Notes: generated from the letters alone by a model not told the origin. Numbered from the stretch's first letter, positions 17,353-27,561 are shown. The stretch: 64,000 nucleotides of DNA from CAVTLG01 sp963735495 (GCA_963735495.1 CAVTLG010000015.1:240903-304902), one strand, 5' to 3'. Numbers and translations are program-made.

Positions 17353-18723
17353 TTATGAAGAAGTACGTGCTGTATAGTAGCCCCGTACTGATTGCTCAAC
17401 TTGTCCATCTTCAGTGAGACGTTTGAGCGTTCCACGAATGGTACTGATGGGCACTTCGGAGAGTTCTTCTGACAGGTCCATAGGGGAGAGAGCCTCTGGA
17501 TAGTGCTCTTTGAGGATGCGCAGCATATCCTGGCGTGTGCTGGCTGGCTTGCGTGGGGATGCAGGGGCGAGCAAGTTATTGCTGCTCAAGCTACTTTCCG
17601 CACCCCACACGACATACGGGCGTTCGTCACCTTGCTCTTCATCGCTGCTGATGCTGTAGTTGAGGGATGGCGCGTATTTGCCGAGATTGGACTTGATATG
17701 TGCGAACACGCATTGCGTCTCATCGAAGGGATCTTTGACCACCGCCAGACCGGTACGCGCCAGCCCGATAAAGGCAATGGAACCACCTCCCCGGTAGAGC
17801 ATATTGTCTCCCCCATTCTTGGTCAGGTGTCGCACCATGATGCAGGTCGCACGGTGGCGCTCCATGAGCATCTGGATCGGCACCAGCAACGAACGCACCT
17901 CGCTATCCTTGTAGGTGTCTTTACTGCCCAGGATGGCCATAATCGGGTCCATGATCACCAGGCGAGCATCCACACGTTGCATGGCCTTCTCCAGGTAATC
18001 CAGATCGTCTGGCAGCAGAAAAGGCCGCTGATAGGCATGACCAGTCACGTGATCGACCAATTCAATGGGGCACACCGAGACGATCTTGGAGAGGGCTGCA
18101 CCGGCACGCGCCAGGCGAGGCTGGATGGTATCGCTGAGTCCGTCTTCCGGCGTGATCAGCACGACTCCACCCCTGACACCAGGCGAGCCATCGGGCATGG
18201 GCTGTCCACTGGAGACGCGCGCGGCAATATCCAGCGTGATGCTCGACTTGCCCAGACCCGGATCGCCATCCAGGGTCGTGATCTTGCCCAACGCCAACCG
18301 CTGCGGCCACAGCCACTCCACCGGCTCAGCTTCAATCTCGGAAAGCAAGGTGCCATACGTCTCGATCACAGGCATGGAGGTGCCGGGCGTAGGTGGTTGC
18401 CTATCGATCAGTGGTCGCCAATCGAACAAGCGTGGATCGAGGCGACAGAGCGTCTCGTAGCCGGTCCAGAAGACGCCCATGCCATGCTGCTGTGTGAGGT
18501 CGAGCAGCTCGTAGGCGTACTCGTGCCACTTCCCCTTGAGATCGCTGGGAAGCTGCGTCTGCGTGGTAATTTTCCCGGCCTGAATGTCGTGGAGCGTGTA
18601 GATGAACTGCATTTCGTGTTTGTTGGGAACGTGTTTCTTGCCGCTAGACTGGCGGACGGTCGGGGCGAACAGGTCCATGTAACTCTCAGACGGATTGGAG
18701 GACGACGACGATTGGAAATTCAT
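17353..18723 (-). CDS. RepA-like AAA_25 family ATPase
   Basis: A 456-residue cytoplasmic protein. The N-terminal 130 residues have no clear domain. A RecA-like ATPase core follows: Walker A GDPGLGKSS (about 153-161), a helix and strand with VLITPEDGL, and Walker B RLVIMDPIMA. This is the pattern of AAA_25/RepA-type helicase-like ATPases found on plasmids and phages. The last 65 residues look like a winged helix (ISTIRGTLKRLTEDGQVEQ), possibly DNA-binding. ATG 18723 was chosen because AGAAAGG lies 7 bases upstream; a longer frame to 18825 exists. No primase domain is seen. With the repeat array just downstream it looks like a replication module, integrated or decayed. Confidence 0.75.
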   Translation of the reverse strand: MNFQSSSSSNPSESYMDLFAPTVRQSSGKKHVPNKHEMQFIYTLHDIQAGKITTQTQLPSDLKGKWHEYAYELLDLTQQHGMGVFWTGYETLCRLDPRLFDWRPLIDRQPPTPGTSMPVIETYGTLLSEIEAEPVEWLWPQRLALGKITTLDGDPGLGKSSITLDIAARVSSGQPMPDGSPGVRGGVVLITPEDGLSDTIQPRLARAGAALSKIVSVCPIELVDHVTGHAYQRPFLLPDDLDYLEKAMQRVDARLVIMDPIMAILGSKDTYKDSEVRSLLVPIQMLMERHRATCIMVRHLTKNGGDNMLYRGGGSIAFIGLARTGLAVVKDPFDETQCVFAHIKSNLGKYAPSLNYSISSDEEQGDERPYVVWGAESSLSSNNLLAPASPRKPASTRQDMLRILKEHYPEALSPMDLSEELSEVPISTIRGTLKRLTEDGQVEQSVRGYYTARTSS

Positions 18724-19124
18724 AGCGGAACCTTTCTGTTTTTCGCTGCATTCAGGGGACGATGCTCTGCGTGTGACGTGCTGCGCTGAATGACTGGAGA
18801 AAACGCCTGTTGAGGGAGATGACATGAGAAGAAAGGGAATATAAGTGTTAAAAGGGTGTGTACGAAGAGTTTCCGGCTTCTCGGATCATCTCATAGATGG
18901 AGTAGAATAAACGCTGATGAACAATACTCATCATAACCAACAATACCATGATCGGGCTGCGTTTGTCAAGGTATCGCGGGCACGCGAGAGGCTGGAATTT
19001 TAGAGGGTAAATGGTATATGAGAACCCAGGCCAACAATGCCATTGGTGGGAAAAGCATTGTGCATTAGCCAGAGCCATGATAGCATATGCTCAGAGACAG
19101 ACCAACGGTTTATAGAGGAGGAAA
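18724..19124. other. Divergent intergenic region
   Basis: 400 bases between the RepA-like gene (-) and the methyltransferase gene (+). It contains direct copies of AACAATAC at about 18919 and 18939 and no gene. Both promoters should be here. Confidence 0.4.
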
Positions 19125-20870
19125 ATGATGGCGACGGAGCAGGTGCGAAATGATATTATCTATGAGTTACCACTACACAAACTCCATGCAGCAGCACCGG
19201 ACATATCCTGGCAGAAGCCTCCAGTTATCACTGCCAATCTTTCGCCAACAGAAGTATGTCAGGTCATTGGGAATTGGTATGTAAGCTGTAGCAGTGAGAC
19301 ACGCCGCTATAGCCAGGGACAGTTCTTTACCCATCGGACGTTGGCTCGCTATATGGCAAGTAATGCCGGTGTTCTGGCCAACAATTTATCTCTACTTGAT
19401 CCAGGGGCCGGAGTTGGCATGCTAGCAAGCGCTGTTTGCGAAGTAGCTCTCCAACAAAATGTATCACATATCTTTATTACTGCCTATGAATCAGATCCGA
19501 TTTTGCATATACTGTGCACATTTACGCTTAACTACGCCTGTGACATGCTACAAATGTACGGCATAGATGTGTCCATCGAAGTACATCCTGACGATTTTGT
19601 TGAAGCAATGGCAGAACAGTTCACGCAAGCGTCATTATGGACGAGAGATATCCAATCTCAACGTCCACCCGACCTCATCATCCTCAATCCACCCTACTTT
19701 AAAGTAAATCAGCAAGATCCAAGAGCAAAACTTGTAAAAGACATAGCTCAGGGACGTACAAATATGTACACTATGTTTATGTCTTTAGCTGCGTCTGTAC
19801 TACGGGTAGGTGGGCAATTCGTATCTATTACACCACGATCTTTTGCGTCTGGTGCCTATTTTCAACAGTTTCGCCAACAATTTTTCAGCACCATCACACC
19901 GGATCTCATTCATATATTTGATTCACGCCGCTCTGCATTTGAGGATAACGACATACTCCAGGAGAATATTGTTCTCTGCGGAACAAAAAAAGCTACCGGC
20001 TCTGTAGATACCCCCTATGTTACGATCTCCCGAAGTCATGGCCTGCATGATCTTGCTCATTCACTGATCCAACAGGTAAAACGCCAACTCATCATAGACG
20101 ACAAAGAGCAAGATCCCATGCTCTATCTGCCAATGAGTGACATAGACGTACACTTGCTCCAGGCATTTGCCCGCTGGAAAAATTATCTAGCTACCTACAG
20201 ACTGGAAATATCCACAGGACCAGTCGTACCATTTCGCCACACCGATACACTTACTACGCTGGAAAATGTCTCTCTGGATAAGGCTGTTCCTCTACTCTGG
20301 CTACAACATGTACGACGTATGAAGATTACGTGGCCTCTCAGCACATTTGATAAACAACAAGCAGTGCTCTGTCAAGCAGGTCGCAAATTATTAGTGCACA
20401 ATGGCACACAAATCGTTTTGCGGCGCTTCAGTGCTAAGGAAGAGCCGCATCGTATAACAGCAGCGGTTTTACGCGAAGGAACATTTGGGACAGCATCAAT
20501 TGCCTTGGAGAACCATCTTAATTATATCTATCGTCCTCAGGGAGCACTTTCTTATGCGGAAGCTGTAGGATTAGCAGCATTTCTCAATAGTTCCCTCGTC
20601 GACCGTTATTTTCGCATCGCGAGCGGCAATACGCAGGTCAGCGCAACTGAATTGCGCAAGTTCCCATTGCCTCCCCAAGAAAAGATCGTGGGCATAGGCG
20701 AACAAATAATCGATAAGCAAGTTGAAGAAGATGCCGAAGCATCTGAGCAGATTATTATGGATATACTCAAACAAGATCTGATTGTCGGCAACGAAGATAA
20801 AGATATCCAGATACCAATACTCAAAGATTCGAGCATTTTGATGGGGAAAATTCAGGCTCTCCGTCCATGA
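19125..20870 (+). CDS. Solitary N6-adenine DNA methyltransferase (Eco57I-like)
   Basis: A 581-residue SAM-dependent DNA methyltransferase. Motif I is LDPGAGVGML (about residues 91-100) and motif IV is NPPY (188-191), which identifies N6-adenine methylation. The C-terminal half has the look of a target-recognition region of Eco57I/TaqI-like enzymes, ending in a segment with AFLNSSLVDRYFR. No nuclease motif and no neighbouring restriction gene are visible, so it may be an orphan or element-protective methylase. GAGGAGG precedes the start; ATG 19128, three bases on, is equally possible. The last residues and the stop codon lie inside a dispersed palindromic repeat (20854-20977), so the natural C-terminus may have been altered by it. 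Confidence 0.85.
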   Translation: MMATEQVRNDIIYELPLHKLHAAAPDISWQKPPVITANLSPTEVCQVIGNWYVSCSSETRRYSQGQFFTHRTLARYMASNAGVLANNLSLLDPGAGVGMLASAVCEVALQQNVSHIFITAYESDPILHILCTFTLNYACDMLQMYGIDVSIEVHPDDFVEAMAEQFTQASLWTRDIQSQRPPDLIILNPPYFKVNQQDPRAKLVKDIAQGRTNMYTMFMSLAASVLRVGGQFVSITPRSFASGAYFQQFRQQFFSTITPDLIHIFDSRRSAFEDNDILQENIVLCGTKKATGSVDTPYVTISRSHGLHDLAHSLIQQVKRQLIIDDKEQDPMLYLPMSDIDVHLLQAFARWKNYLATYRLEISTGPVVPFRHTDTLTTLENVSLDKAVPLLWLQHVRRMKITWPLSTFDKQQAVLCQAGRKLLVHNGTQIVLRRFSAKEEPHRITAAVLREGTFGTASIALENHLNYIYRPQGALSYAEAVGLAAFLNSSLVDRYFRIASGNTQVSATELRKFPLPPQEKIVGIGEQIIDKQVEEDAEASEQIIMDILKQDLIVGNEDKDIQIPILKDSSILMGKIQALRP

Positions 20871-20977
20871 GGGTGAGACAGGGTAGGGGCGTGTCCTGGC
20901 GACCGGCCCCCAGGGCGCACGCAAGGTGACGCCCCTACCCTGTTTCCCAACGTTTTCACCTGGAAGGATGGAGAGCC
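20854..20977. repeat. Palindromic repeat, family 1
   Basis: Outer arms GGCTCTCCGTCC and GGATGGAGAGCC and inner arms CAGGGTAGGGGCG and CGCCCCTACCCTG enclose a GC-rich centre containing GTGTCCTGGCGACCG and GCACGCAAGGTGAC. Related copies lie at 23708, 27479, 29562 and 33022. It overlaps the 3' end of the methyltransferase gene and fills the gap to 21067. Confidence 0.8.
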
Positions 20978-21067
20978 AAAATTCAGCGAGCCGACGCTAC
21001 TGATCAATAATTCGATACCGGTGGTAGAACCCTTCTCTACCACCGATATACAGCTCATTCGCTTCAG

Positions 21068-23569
21068 TTACGCGGCCACATGTCCGGCTGGTCCCGCTAA
21101 TTGCGCAGATACCAGGCTAGCTGTTTGTATCGTAGCATTGAGCTGGCCCTCCACAATATCCACGAGCACAACGTCACCGGCTGCACAGGTGCCTTGCAGT
21201 AGCGCTTCCGCTAGCATGTCCTCCAGCAAACTCTGCACCGTACGCCGCAATGGACGCGCACCATACTCCGCATCATAGCCACGCGCGACGAATAGCGCAC
21301 GCGCCGCATCTGAAACCTGTAACTCGATGTGCTGCGCGGCTAAGCGCTTCTGCGTCTGCGCGACCAGCAGATCGACGATCTCGCGCAGATGTACCAACTC
21401 TAGCGGATGGAACACAATCGTCTCATCAATGCGATTGAGCAGTTCGGGTCTGAAAACGGCTTTGAGCGCTAAAGGCATCAACGCCCGCATACGCTCATAC
21501 GTATGTAATTGTCGCTCCTGCTCGCTACGCTGCGTGGTGAAGAGCATACCTCCCCGCGACCACTCGATAGTTCCCACGTTCGATGTGAGAATGATAATCG
21601 TGTGCTTGAAATCAACCGCCTGTCCCTGCGCATCTGTCAGACGACCATCTTCAAGGATCTGTAACAACAGGTCAAAAACTTTGGGGTGCGCCTTCTCCAC
21701 TTCATCAAACAGCACGATACTGTACGGACGACGACGGATAGCCTCGGTCAACTGACCTGCCTGGTCGTACCCAACATATCCCGGAGGGGCACCGGTCAGG
21801 CGTGCCGCATGATGACTCTCCATGAATTCTGACATATCCAGTTTGAAGAGCGCATTTTCATCGCCAAAGAGCGTCTCTGCCAACGCACGCGCCAGTTCGG
21901 TTTTACCGACGCCCGTGGGACCAACAAAGATAAACGAGCCGATAGGACGACGGGCATCTCTCACGTCGGTACGCGAACGGCGGACGGCTCTGGCCACAGC
22001 ATGGACCGCTTCACGTTGCCCGATCACACGCCGCTGCAAAGCTTGCTCCAGATTGAGTAGACGCAGCGCTTCTTCTCCGGCAATTTCTACGACGGGGATA
22101 CCGGTCCACATGGCGACAACTTTGGCGATGTCCTGCACCCCAACGGGAGAACACTGCTGAATATGCTGCGCACGCCACTCCAGCTCTGCCAACCACAGGC
22201 TATGTCGGATCTGCCGCTCGCTATGCAGTAGACGCGCCGCACGCGGAAAATCGTGTTGGACAATGGCATAATCCTTCTCACGCTGCACCGTTACCAGTTC
22301 ATCGCGGCACTGCTGCACAGAGGTAGACATCAGCGAACGTTGCACACACACGCGCGCCGCCGCTTCATCCAGCAAATCCAGCGCTTTGTCGGGCTGGAAA
22401 CGCTCTGGAATATAACGCGACGACATCTTAACCGCCGCCTGCAAGACCTCATCGCTGATCGTTACCTGGTGAAAAACTTCATAGCGCGAACGTAATCCCT
22501 GGAGGATCTGGAACGTCTCCTCGGCATTGGTCTCGGCTACCGACACTGGCTGAAAACGACGCTCCAGCGCTGGATCAGCCTCGATAAACTTGCGGTATTC
22601 ATCTAAAGTGGTTGAGCCAATACACTGAAATTCTCCGCGCGCCAGTAGCGGCTTGAAGAGATTCGCCACGTCAACCGATCCCTCCGCAACGCCTGTTTGC
22701 GCCAGTGTATGCAATTCATCGATGACGACAATGATCCCCGCTACACTGGTGACTTCGTGTAAAATGCGCTTGAGCCGCTCCTCAAGGTCTCCACGAAAGC
22801 GCGTGCCAACCGAGAGCAGACCAACATCCAGCGCCACCACACGAGATTGCCGCAGATTGTCGGGCACGTTGCCTTGAACGATACGCAGCGCCAGACCTTC
22901 AGCTATCGCGGTCTTGCCGACACCAGCCGGACCAATAAGTACCGGGTTGTTTTTCGTGCGACGCGCTAGAATCTGCATCGTGCGCTCCAGTTCAGCCTCT
23001 CGACCAATCAAGGGATCGATGGTGTCATCCAGCGCGGCCAGCGTCAGGTCGCGACTGACCTGGTTGAGCGTAGGCGTCGCTTCATAACGCGCATAGTATT
23101 GCGCAGATAGATTTAAGCGCTCATAACCACCGCTGAGCAACACTGCCAGTTGATCACGCGCCAGCGTTAAGTGAATACCAAAGCTCTCTAGCACACCCAG
23201 AGCTACGCAGTCAGGCTCCTCAAGGATCGCCAGGAACAGGTGCTCAATCTTGATGCATTCGGCTTTTTGCGCCATCGCAGCTTCTTCGGCACGTGCCAGG
23301 ATTGCCCGCGAAGTTATACTCATCACCGGTTCGCTCAAAATCGCTTTACTGCCATGTCCCACCACAAAATCCAATGCCTGCCCAATGCTCTGCGTACTCA
23401 CGTGCAACGAGGCAAACAGTCCCTCAATCAGTGGTATGTGTACATTGAACATACCGAGAAGCAAATGTTCTGGAGCAATCAGTCGGTGTCTCAAACGTTG
23501 CGCTTCGTCGCGTGCATAAGCCAGTGTCTGGCGCACATCCTGGCTATATTTATAGAGTTTCCCCATCAC
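21068..23569 (-). CDS. clpC: ClpC/ClpB-type AAA+ unfoldase
   Basis: An 833-residue Hsp100 protein. It has a Clp N-domain (1-145), AAA domain 1 with Walker A GPAGVGKT (213-220) and a VIDELHT Walker B, a middle region with a short UvrB/C-like coiled segment, and AAA domain 2 with GPTGVGKT, VLFDEVEKAH and sensor FRPELLNRIDE. A D2-small domain closes it. The short middle region is as in ClpC rather than the longer one of ClpB. ClpC unfolds proteins for ClpP, but no clpP is in the window, so that partner is assumed. AAAGGAGAG precedes the paired ATG codons at 23569. It is flanked on both sides by family 1 palindromic repeats. Confidence 0.9.
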   Translation of the reverse strand: MMGKLYKYSQDVRQTLAYARDEAQRLRHRLIAPEHLLLGMFNVHIPLIEGLFASLHVSTQSIGQALDFVVGHGSKAILSEPVMSITSRAILARAEEAAMAQKAECIKIEHLFLAILEEPDCVALGVLESFGIHLTLARDQLAVLLSGGYERLNLSAQYYARYEATPTLNQVSRDLTLAALDDTIDPLIGREAELERTMQILARRTKNNPVLIGPAGVGKTAIAEGLALRIVQGNVPDNLRQSRVVALDVGLLSVGTRFRGDLEERLKRILHEVTSVAGIIVVIDELHTLAQTGVAEGSVDVANLFKPLLARGEFQCIGSTTLDEYRKFIEADPALERRFQPVSVAETNAEETFQILQGLRSRYEVFHQVTISDEVLQAAVKMSSRYIPERFQPDKALDLLDEAAARVCVQRSLMSTSVQQCRDELVTVQREKDYAIVQHDFPRAARLLHSERQIRHSLWLAELEWRAQHIQQCSPVGVQDIAKVVAMWTGIPVVEIAGEEALRLLNLEQALQRRVIGQREAVHAVARAVRRSRTDVRDARRPIGSFIFVGPTGVGKTELARALAETLFGDENALFKLDMSEFMESHHAARLTGAPPGYVGYDQAGQLTEAIRRRPYSIVLFDEVEKAHPKVFDLLLQILEDGRLTDAQGQAVDFKHTIIILTSNVGTIEWSRGGMLFTTQRSEQERQLHTYERMRALMPLALKAVFRPELLNRIDETIVFHPLELVHLREIVDLLVAQTQKRLAAQHIELQVSDAARALFVARGYDAEYGARPLRRTVQSLLEDMLAEALLQGTCAAGDVVLVDIVEGQLNATIQTASLVSAQLAGPAGHVAA

Positions 23570-23707
23570 ACCTCTCCTTTATCTATCTCGCGCTAACATA
23601 CATTGTCGCTACATGTAGATATCGGGCGCGTACACATTTCAAGTAGTGGCCAGGACCTGTTACCAGGCAAGGTGAGGAGAAAAGTCTCTTTCCTGGGTGG
23701 TATCGTG

Positions 23708-23781
23708 ATATTTGGATCTCCATCCTTGCGGGGAAACATTGAGAAACCGGATAGGGGCGTCACCTTGCGTGCGCCCCGAGG
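23708..23781. repeat. Palindromic repeat family 1, half copy
   Basis: Reads GATCTCCATCCTTGCGGGG, then GATAGGGGCGTCACC and GCGTGCGCCCC, which is one arm of the elements at 20854 and 33022. The other arm is missing, so it is a truncated copy. The rest of 23570-23984 has no gene. Confidence 0.7.
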
Positions 23782-23984
23782 GCTGATATTTTACGAAGTT
23801 GCGAGTTTTCAAGCATCGATGATACAATGGAACAGAGTCCGGGAGAGAGATAGTAGCAATTCAATGCGTATGTCAAGCCAGCAAGCATATTATCCTAAAG
23901 GCTCGGATGAAATAGGTGAAAGGGCAGGGAGTGAGGCTATGATCATCGATTCACATGTATGAACACCCCGCACGCGGAGGCGCA

Positions 23985-24682
23985 ATGACGTTTGCAGAAT
24001 ACCTGGAGTTGGAGCGTAGCAACCCGGATGCCAGGTATGAATATCTGAATGGCAACGCACGCCTGATGGCTGGCACATCCGTGGCTCATGACAGGATTAG
24101 CTTTAATGTGCGTGCCGCGATTGATTTGCATTTTCAGGCTGGTTCTTGCACCGTTTTGGGGTCGACGTGAAAGTCCTGTTATTGCAGTATCCTCATACGG
24201 ATCAAAAGAAAAGGAACAGCCTGACATCACCCCCCACACCTCCCGGTACGAGTTATTCTAATGGAATGATGCCGAAGATGTCAAGCAATTTTACACCAAA
24301 TGCTAAAGCCGATGGAAGCGAACATCGCGTCTATCCCGATGCAACCGTGTCGTGTGACGTGGCAGATCGACGACTCGGCAACAATTTGATCCGCTCCCCG
24401 CGCATCGTGGTAGAGGTGCTCTCTCCGAGCACAGAAGCGATAGACAGGGACGAGAAACTTCAGGCATATAAAGCCTGCTCAACGATCCAGGAATACGTAC
24501 TTATCAGCCAGTTCGCACAGCATGTCGAGATCTATCGACGCGACACGGCAGATGGAACGACCTGGAGCAAGACCGAATACGGCCCAGGTCAAACAGTGAC
24601 CTTAAGCAGCGTAGATGTTTCCATAAGTATGGATGAAATCTATAGGAAAATCGATTTTGCCGAGTTTTTAGCTGAGAATTAG
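23985..24682 (+). pseudogene. Uma2-family endonuclease (DUF820), frameshifted
   Basis: This resembles Uma2 proteins, PD-(D/E)XK-fold putative nucleases that are often present in many copies. The first part has MTFAEYLELE and RYEYLNGNARLMAG. The second part, in the -1 frame, has YPDATVSCDV, SPRIVVEVLSPSTEA and EKLQAYKACSTIQEYVLIS, all usual family blocks. The switch is at the T-run 24154-24157, where one added T gives the expected VFGVDVKVL. A stretch of about 50 unusual residues, rich in Ser, Pro and Lys, separates VKVL from YPD, where relatives have only 10-15. The frameshift may be a sequence error, but the insert suggests real decay. The start is ATG 23985 after GGAGG. Confidence 0.75.
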
Positions 24683-25068
24683 CAGAAGCGTCTGCATCAA
24701 CCACACTCCATCCACTACCGACATAGCATACCATCATAGTCACACCATGTCTTAGGGCATGAACTACTTGTTTTCCTGCAAATAGACTGCTCAATAACTA
24801 CTATTATTAATGCACAGACCATACAATAGATGCAAATATTTTCTTTAGCATGAAACAAGTTTAGTAAATATATTCATCAATATGGCTAGAGCAAATGGGT
24901 CTCCGGCTTGCATTTCTCAACAAACACCCTTTATACTACATGGTAATGCCAGACTGATGTCGATGGCTTCCCGCGAGGGATCGTGCAAAAAAAGGAGATG
25001 GCGCTTCCTCCCCAACTGAGACAGGAGGATACCTGCGCCACTGGAATCATGGATAACAGTAAAAACGT
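24683..25068. other. AT-rich intergenic region upstream of murJ
   Basis: 386 bases with no gene on either strand that I can support. The part from 24790 to 24880 is AT-rich and probably includes the murJ promoter. I found no clear paired -35/-10 boxes. Confidence 0.4.
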
Positions 25069-27345
25069 ATGAGGAACGACGAACAACAACCCACGCAGTG
25101 GTCGTACGAGGAAGAGCCATCGCAATCTCCTCCTGGTCGCCCAGTACCGCATCCTTTACCCAAAAGTATCTATCGACCACCGGTTAACTACCCACCTGAT
25201 CCAGGGAATGCAGGGCCCTCTCAACCACTCCCACCTGGCTACTCTGCGGACTTGACGATGGATATGGGCAGTTCACTTGGCTACGGGCAGAGTATGGAGT
25301 ATCATTCCATCAGTATGCCACAGCCTACGCAGTCCCTGCCTCCTGTCCAGACATATCAGGATCGTCTCAGGCAGCTGCGCGAAGAACGCATGCGCCGTCG
25401 GCAACAGCCTCGTACACCAACGAGTTCCCAGCCTCGTACACTGCGCGATAGATTGCACTTGCCTGCAAACAAGGCCGAGTTTCTTGCCGAGATCAAACAA
25501 AGTCCCCTTTTGGGCAAACCAGCTATACCAGCCGTGCCACCTGTGCCGCCAGCAGGATTAGGGGTTCAGAGGCAGTCGTCTCCGCCGCCGGCCCAGTTTT
25601 CACCCGCTCAATTTTCGCCTGCCATAGCCACACCCGCTAATGAAGGCATGGCACCGGCTGCCGACGCGGCGATGAATACGGGTATGATTCAGCGGGTGAA
25701 GATTCAGCGCGCCGCCTTCCTGATTACTGGAGCGTTTGTCGGCAGCAGCATCCTGGGTCTCGTGCGCACGTTTCTTTTTACGTACGTCTTTGGCGCCAGC
25801 AACTTTTCTGATTCTTTTAACAATGCCTATCTTATCCCGAACTTGCTCTTCACCATTGTGGCAGGAGGTGCGCTTAGTTCCGCATTTATTCCAGTTTTCA
25901 TAAAACATGCGGAAGGGCTGAACGATGAGAAAACCGCCTGGCATATCGCCAGCAGCGCCTTGAACATCTCAGTGGTCTTGATCATCTGTCTTTCTGTGCT
26001 CGCCATGATCTTCACTCCGCTGCTGGTGCCACTCTACACGCTGCGTGCTGAGGTGCCTTTAACCATCACGCTAACCCGTATCATGCTGTTTCAGGCTATT
26101 GTGCTTGGCTCAGGCGTCATTGTCAGCGCCGTACTCAACGCCAAACAGGACTTTACGCGGACGGCCATCGGTACGATACTCTACAATGTCGGCCAGATTC
26201 TGGGCCTGATTCCCGGTTTCATCATCGCATCCCATTCCAGGAACGCCACGCCCAGCGACCTGGCGATTTACTCCGCGACCTGGGGCGTTGTACTGGCGGC
26301 CATCCTCCAGGTTGGAGTGCAGATCCCGGGTCTGCGCAAAGTCAAGATGCAGTATACCTTCTCGTTCGACTGGCGGAACGCGGGCGTCATCCAGATCGGT
26401 CGCCAGATGCTCCCACGTGTCGTCAACGCGGCCATGCTCACCTTTAGTACCGCAGTGGACCGCTTCTTGCTTTCCTATCTGAGCGCGATAGCCAGCGCGC
26501 AGATAATCAGTGGACTCACTTCAGAGTACATCTATGCATTTTCTATCCTGGTGCTCCCTGTCTCAATCTTTGGCTCATCAGTCTCCACTGCCGCATTCCC
26601 GGCCCTGGCAAACTATGTGGCACGTGACCGCCTTGATCGTGTGCGCAGCATTATCATGGAGACCCTGCGCGAAATCCTCTTTCTCTCGATTCCTTCCTGC
26701 GTCGGGCTGCTTATTCTGACCTTACCAGTGATCCAGGTCCTGCTGGAACATGGCCACTTTATGTTGCAACAGGCCCAACTCACCGTCTATCCACTGTTTT
26801 TCTTCTCGGTGGGCTTGCCCGGGCTGGCCGCCGTTGAGATTCTTACGCGCGCCTTTTACGCGCTCAACGACAGTAAAACTCCTGTTATTATCAGTGTCGC
26901 TCAGTTTATCTTTAAGATCGCGCTGAGTATCATCCTGATCAATCTGGCGGTCTTTGGAGTGCAGTGGGGATTGGGCATGCTAGCCTTCTCAACCTCTATT
27001 GCCAGTATACTCGAAGCAATCACACTTTTTATCCTGCTGTATCAGCGCATTGGTGGTTTCGACATCCGTGGCCTCACAAACTTTATCGGACGCTGTTTAG
27101 GCGCTGCCGCTGTGATGGGCGTGGCGTTGTTCATTGTGCGCACCATACTCGACTTGATTATCCATACCACAAGCACAAATAGACTCTCTGTCGGTGGGGT
27201 CTTTCTGGCTTTGTTCAAATTACTCATCGAGCTGGGTGTAGGTTCGGTGGTGTTCCTGCGGCTCGCGCAGTACCTCAATATCGAAGAGAGAAACTCGGGG
27301 ATGGTACGCCGCATACTCAATCGCTTACACATCACCTGGCTCTAG
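25069..27345 (+). CDS. murJ: MurJ/MviN lipid II flippase with long N-terminal extension
   Basis: A 758-residue protein whose C-terminal 540 residues form the MOP-superfamily flippase that moves lipid II across the membrane for peptidoglycan synthesis. The family hallmark NLLFTIVAGGALSSAFIPVF and about 14 membrane segments are visible. The first 210 residues are a hydrophilic, Pro/Gln-rich region with no predicted fold. Such an extension is not part of the usual MurJ core (about 510 residues) but occurs in some actinobacterial and Chloroflexota homologues. ATG 25069 is the first in-frame start. The neighbours are unrelated in function, so it is probably transcribed alone. Confidence 0.9.
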   Translation: MRNDEQQPTQWSYEEEPSQSPPGRPVPHPLPKSIYRPPVNYPPDPGNAGPSQPLPPGYSADLTMDMGSSLGYGQSMEYHSISMPQPTQSLPPVQTYQDRLRQLREERMRRRQQPRTPTSSQPRTLRDRLHLPANKAEFLAEIKQSPLLGKPAIPAVPPVPPAGLGVQRQSSPPPAQFSPAQFSPAIATPANEGMAPAADAAMNTGMIQRVKIQRAAFLITGAFVGSSILGLVRTFLFTYVFGASNFSDSFNNAYLIPNLLFTIVAGGALSSAFIPVFIKHAEGLNDEKTAWHIASSALNISVVLIICLSVLAMIFTPLLVPLYTLRAEVPLTITLTRIMLFQAIVLGSGVIVSAVLNAKQDFTRTAIGTILYNVGQILGLIPGFIIASHSRNATPSDLAIYSATWGVVLAAILQVGVQIPGLRKVKMQYTFSFDWRNAGVIQIGRQMLPRVVNAAMLTFSTAVDRFLLSYLSAIASAQIISGLTSEYIYAFSILVLPVSIFGSSVSTAAFPALANYVARDRLDRVRSIIMETLREILFLSIPSCVGLLILTLPVIQVLLEHGHFMLQQAQLTVYPLFFFSVGLPGLAAVEILTRAFYALNDSKTPVIISVAQFIFKIALSIILINLAVFGVQWGLGMLAFSTSIASILEAITLFILLYQRIGGFDIRGLTNFIGRCLGAAAVMGVALFIVRTILDLIIHTTSTNRLSVGGVFLALFKLLIELGVGSVVFLRLAQYLNIEERNSGMVRRILNRLHITWL

Positions 27346-27478
27346 CAGAAACGGGTAGAGGCGTGTCTTATAAGCGCGAACTTAAGAATGGATGAGTTCG
27401 TAGAGCAATGCACCAGATGCAAAAAAGGAAATACAGGGAAGGGTGCCACCTTTCCCGGTTTCACGCCCACGAGGACAA

Positions 27479-27561
27479 CCGGGTAGGGACGTGTCCTGGC
27501 GACCGCCCTGGGAGCCACGATACGAGCCACCGGGCGCACGCGAGGTGACGCCCCTACCCGC
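27479..27561. repeat. Palindromic repeat, family 1
   Basis: Arms CCGGGTAGGGACGTGTCC and TGACGCCCCTACCCG around GACCGCCCTGGGAGCCACGA. A degenerate extra left arm (ACGGGTAGAGGCGTGTC) sits at about 27352, just after the murJ stop. The 462-base gap 27346-27807 contains this repeat and then the leuA leader. Confidence 0.75.

Noticed and set aside
17503..18789. 428-codon open frame antisense to the RepA-like gene
   Set aside because: It has no domain or start signal. The opposite strand has Walker motifs and a good ribosome binding site, so this is a codon-bias shadow.
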